The notes beneath the pieces were generated by a model. It was given only the letters and a program-made list of their open reading frames with translations. It ran no database searches and was not told the origin of the DNA. DNA of 7,077 bases. Source: an uncultured cyanobacterium. GTDB taxonomy: Bacteria > Cyanobacteriota > Cyanobacteriia > PCC-6307 > Cyanobiaceae. The translations under genes were made by a program, and so were the position numbers. Shown here one piece after another: positions 6,813 to 7,077 of this stretch (position 1 is its first letter; every line of letters starts with the position of its first letter). The stretch is from positions 1-7,077 of the forward strand of contig CAIYSK010000144.1 of assembly GCA_903928835.1 (NCBI GenBank). The letters run 5' to 3'.

Positions 6813-6840
6813 GCCATGCCTGCGGTGTTAGTGGCATGGC
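6813..6840. repeat. 8-bp inverted repeat between gpsA and the SDR gene
   Basis: GCCATGCC at 6813-6820 and its exact complement GGCATGGC at 6833-6840 are separated by 12 nt. The repeat fills much of the 71-bp region between the gpsA start (6770) and the chosen SDR start (6842). It may be an operator or a stem in the SDR leader, or coincidence. The sequence GGCATGG occurs again at 6868-6874 inside the SDR gene. Confidence 0.4.
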
Positions 6841-6841
6841 C

Positions 6842-7077
6842 ATGGAGTCTCGGGCGCTCAGCACATGGCATGGAACGGCTTTGGTGGTGGGTACGGGTGG
6901 AATTGGTTCTGCCCTGCTCGAGGCGTTGGCGGAACGGGCCCCCGATTTGCAGTTGCTGGGGGCCTCGCGCCAACGGCCGCCAGGCTGGCAAGGCGGTGCT
7001 TTAGCCGACACACCCTTCACTCCAGTGGACTTAACCGAACCATCAAGCCTTGAGGGGCTGCAGCGGCGGTTAAGCGA
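6842..7077 (+). CDS. Short-chain dehydrogenase/reductase (SDR), N-terminal part, cut by right edge
   Basis: 78 complete codons from the ATG at 6842, open to the window end. TALVVGTGGIGSALLEALAE (12-31) is an SDR-type nucleotide-binding motif (GxxxGxG form, G17-T-G-G-I-G22) after the first strand. LQLLGASRQRP (36-46) is the second strand with the cofactor-selecting loop; an Arg after Ser there is common in NADPH users. VDLTEPSSLEGL (62-73) is the third strand with its conserved Asp. The catalytic Ser-Tyr-Lys part lies beyond the window, so the substrate cannot be told. In-frame ATGs at 6836 and 6809 are alternatives; 6836 sits within an inverted repeat. No ribosome site stands at the right distance before any of the three. 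It is divergent from gpsA and likely shares its control region. Confidence 0.82.
   Translation, partial: MESRALSTWHGTALVVGTGGIGSALLEALAERAPDLQLLGASRQRPPGWQGGALADTPFTPVDLTEPSSLEGLQRRLS

Noticed and set aside
6223..6831. Plus-strand open frame of 202 codons opposite gpsA.
   Set aside because: Arg/Ser/Pro-rich shadow of gpsA, with no domain; the gpsA motifs leave no doubt about the coding strand.
6816..7004. Plus-strand frames starting at 6816 and 6865 in the SDR region.
   Set aside because: They end in stops or lack any fold motif, while the frame from 6842 carries a clear nucleotide-binding GTGGIG and remains open to the edge.

Overview
The window looks like chromosomal DNA from a unicellular picocyanobacterium (Synechococcus/Cyanobium type). 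The grounds are a DUF3370 protein, which is a largely cyanobacterial family, a small type-III sigma factor of the cyanobacterial SigF-like kind, GC-rich codon use, very tight gene packing and few Shine-Dalgarno sequences. The assignment is by family knowledge and gene style; no search was run. Genes cover almost everything and no stretch above 300 bases lacks one. I see no tRNA, rRNA, CRISPR array, insertion sequence or convincing terminator.

Layout, left to right. (1) 1-379, minus: 5' part of a ribbon-helix-helix (CopG/Arc-like) protein gene, cut by the left edge, with an AT-rich, probably disordered tail. (2) 382-2151, minus: secreted or membrane-anchored DUF3370 protein, whose stop lies 2 nt from the start of gene 1, so the two are probably co-expressed. 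(3) 2166-2345, plus: a small coiled-coil-like hypothetical protein, wedged head-to-head against DUF3370 and tail-to-tail (41 bp overlap) against the sigma gene. (4) 2305-3048, minus: sigma-70 family group 3 sigma factor. (5) 3106-3966, minus: Ap4A phosphorylase / ATP adenylyltransferase with the HxHxQ motif. (6) 3956-4909, minus: short SpoIID/LytB-type peptidoglycan protein. (7) 4906-5850, minus: PhzF-family isomerase/epimerase-like protein. (8) 5850-6770, minus: gpsA, glycerol-3-phosphate dehydrogenase. (9) 6842-7077, plus: start of a short-chain dehydrogenase/reductase, cut by the right edge and divergent from gpsA.

Genes 8, 7, 6 and 5 run in that order with 1-, 4- and 11-nt start/stop overlaps, a strong sign of a translationally coupled operon. 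The sigma gene follows 57 nt later and may belong to the same transcript. The operon mixes lipid precursor supply (glycerol 3-phosphate), a wall-active protein, a PhzF enzyme of unknown substrate and alarmone Ap4A turnover; any common theme (envelope growth, stress) is inference. Most genes look ordinary for a picocyanobacterial core region. The least explained items are the ribbon-helix-helix/DUF3370 pair, the compact SpoIID variant that lacks much of the usual C-terminal half of the domain, the small plus-strand gene, and an 8-bp inverted repeat between gpsA and the SDR gene. I do not see clear evidence of a new multi-gene system.
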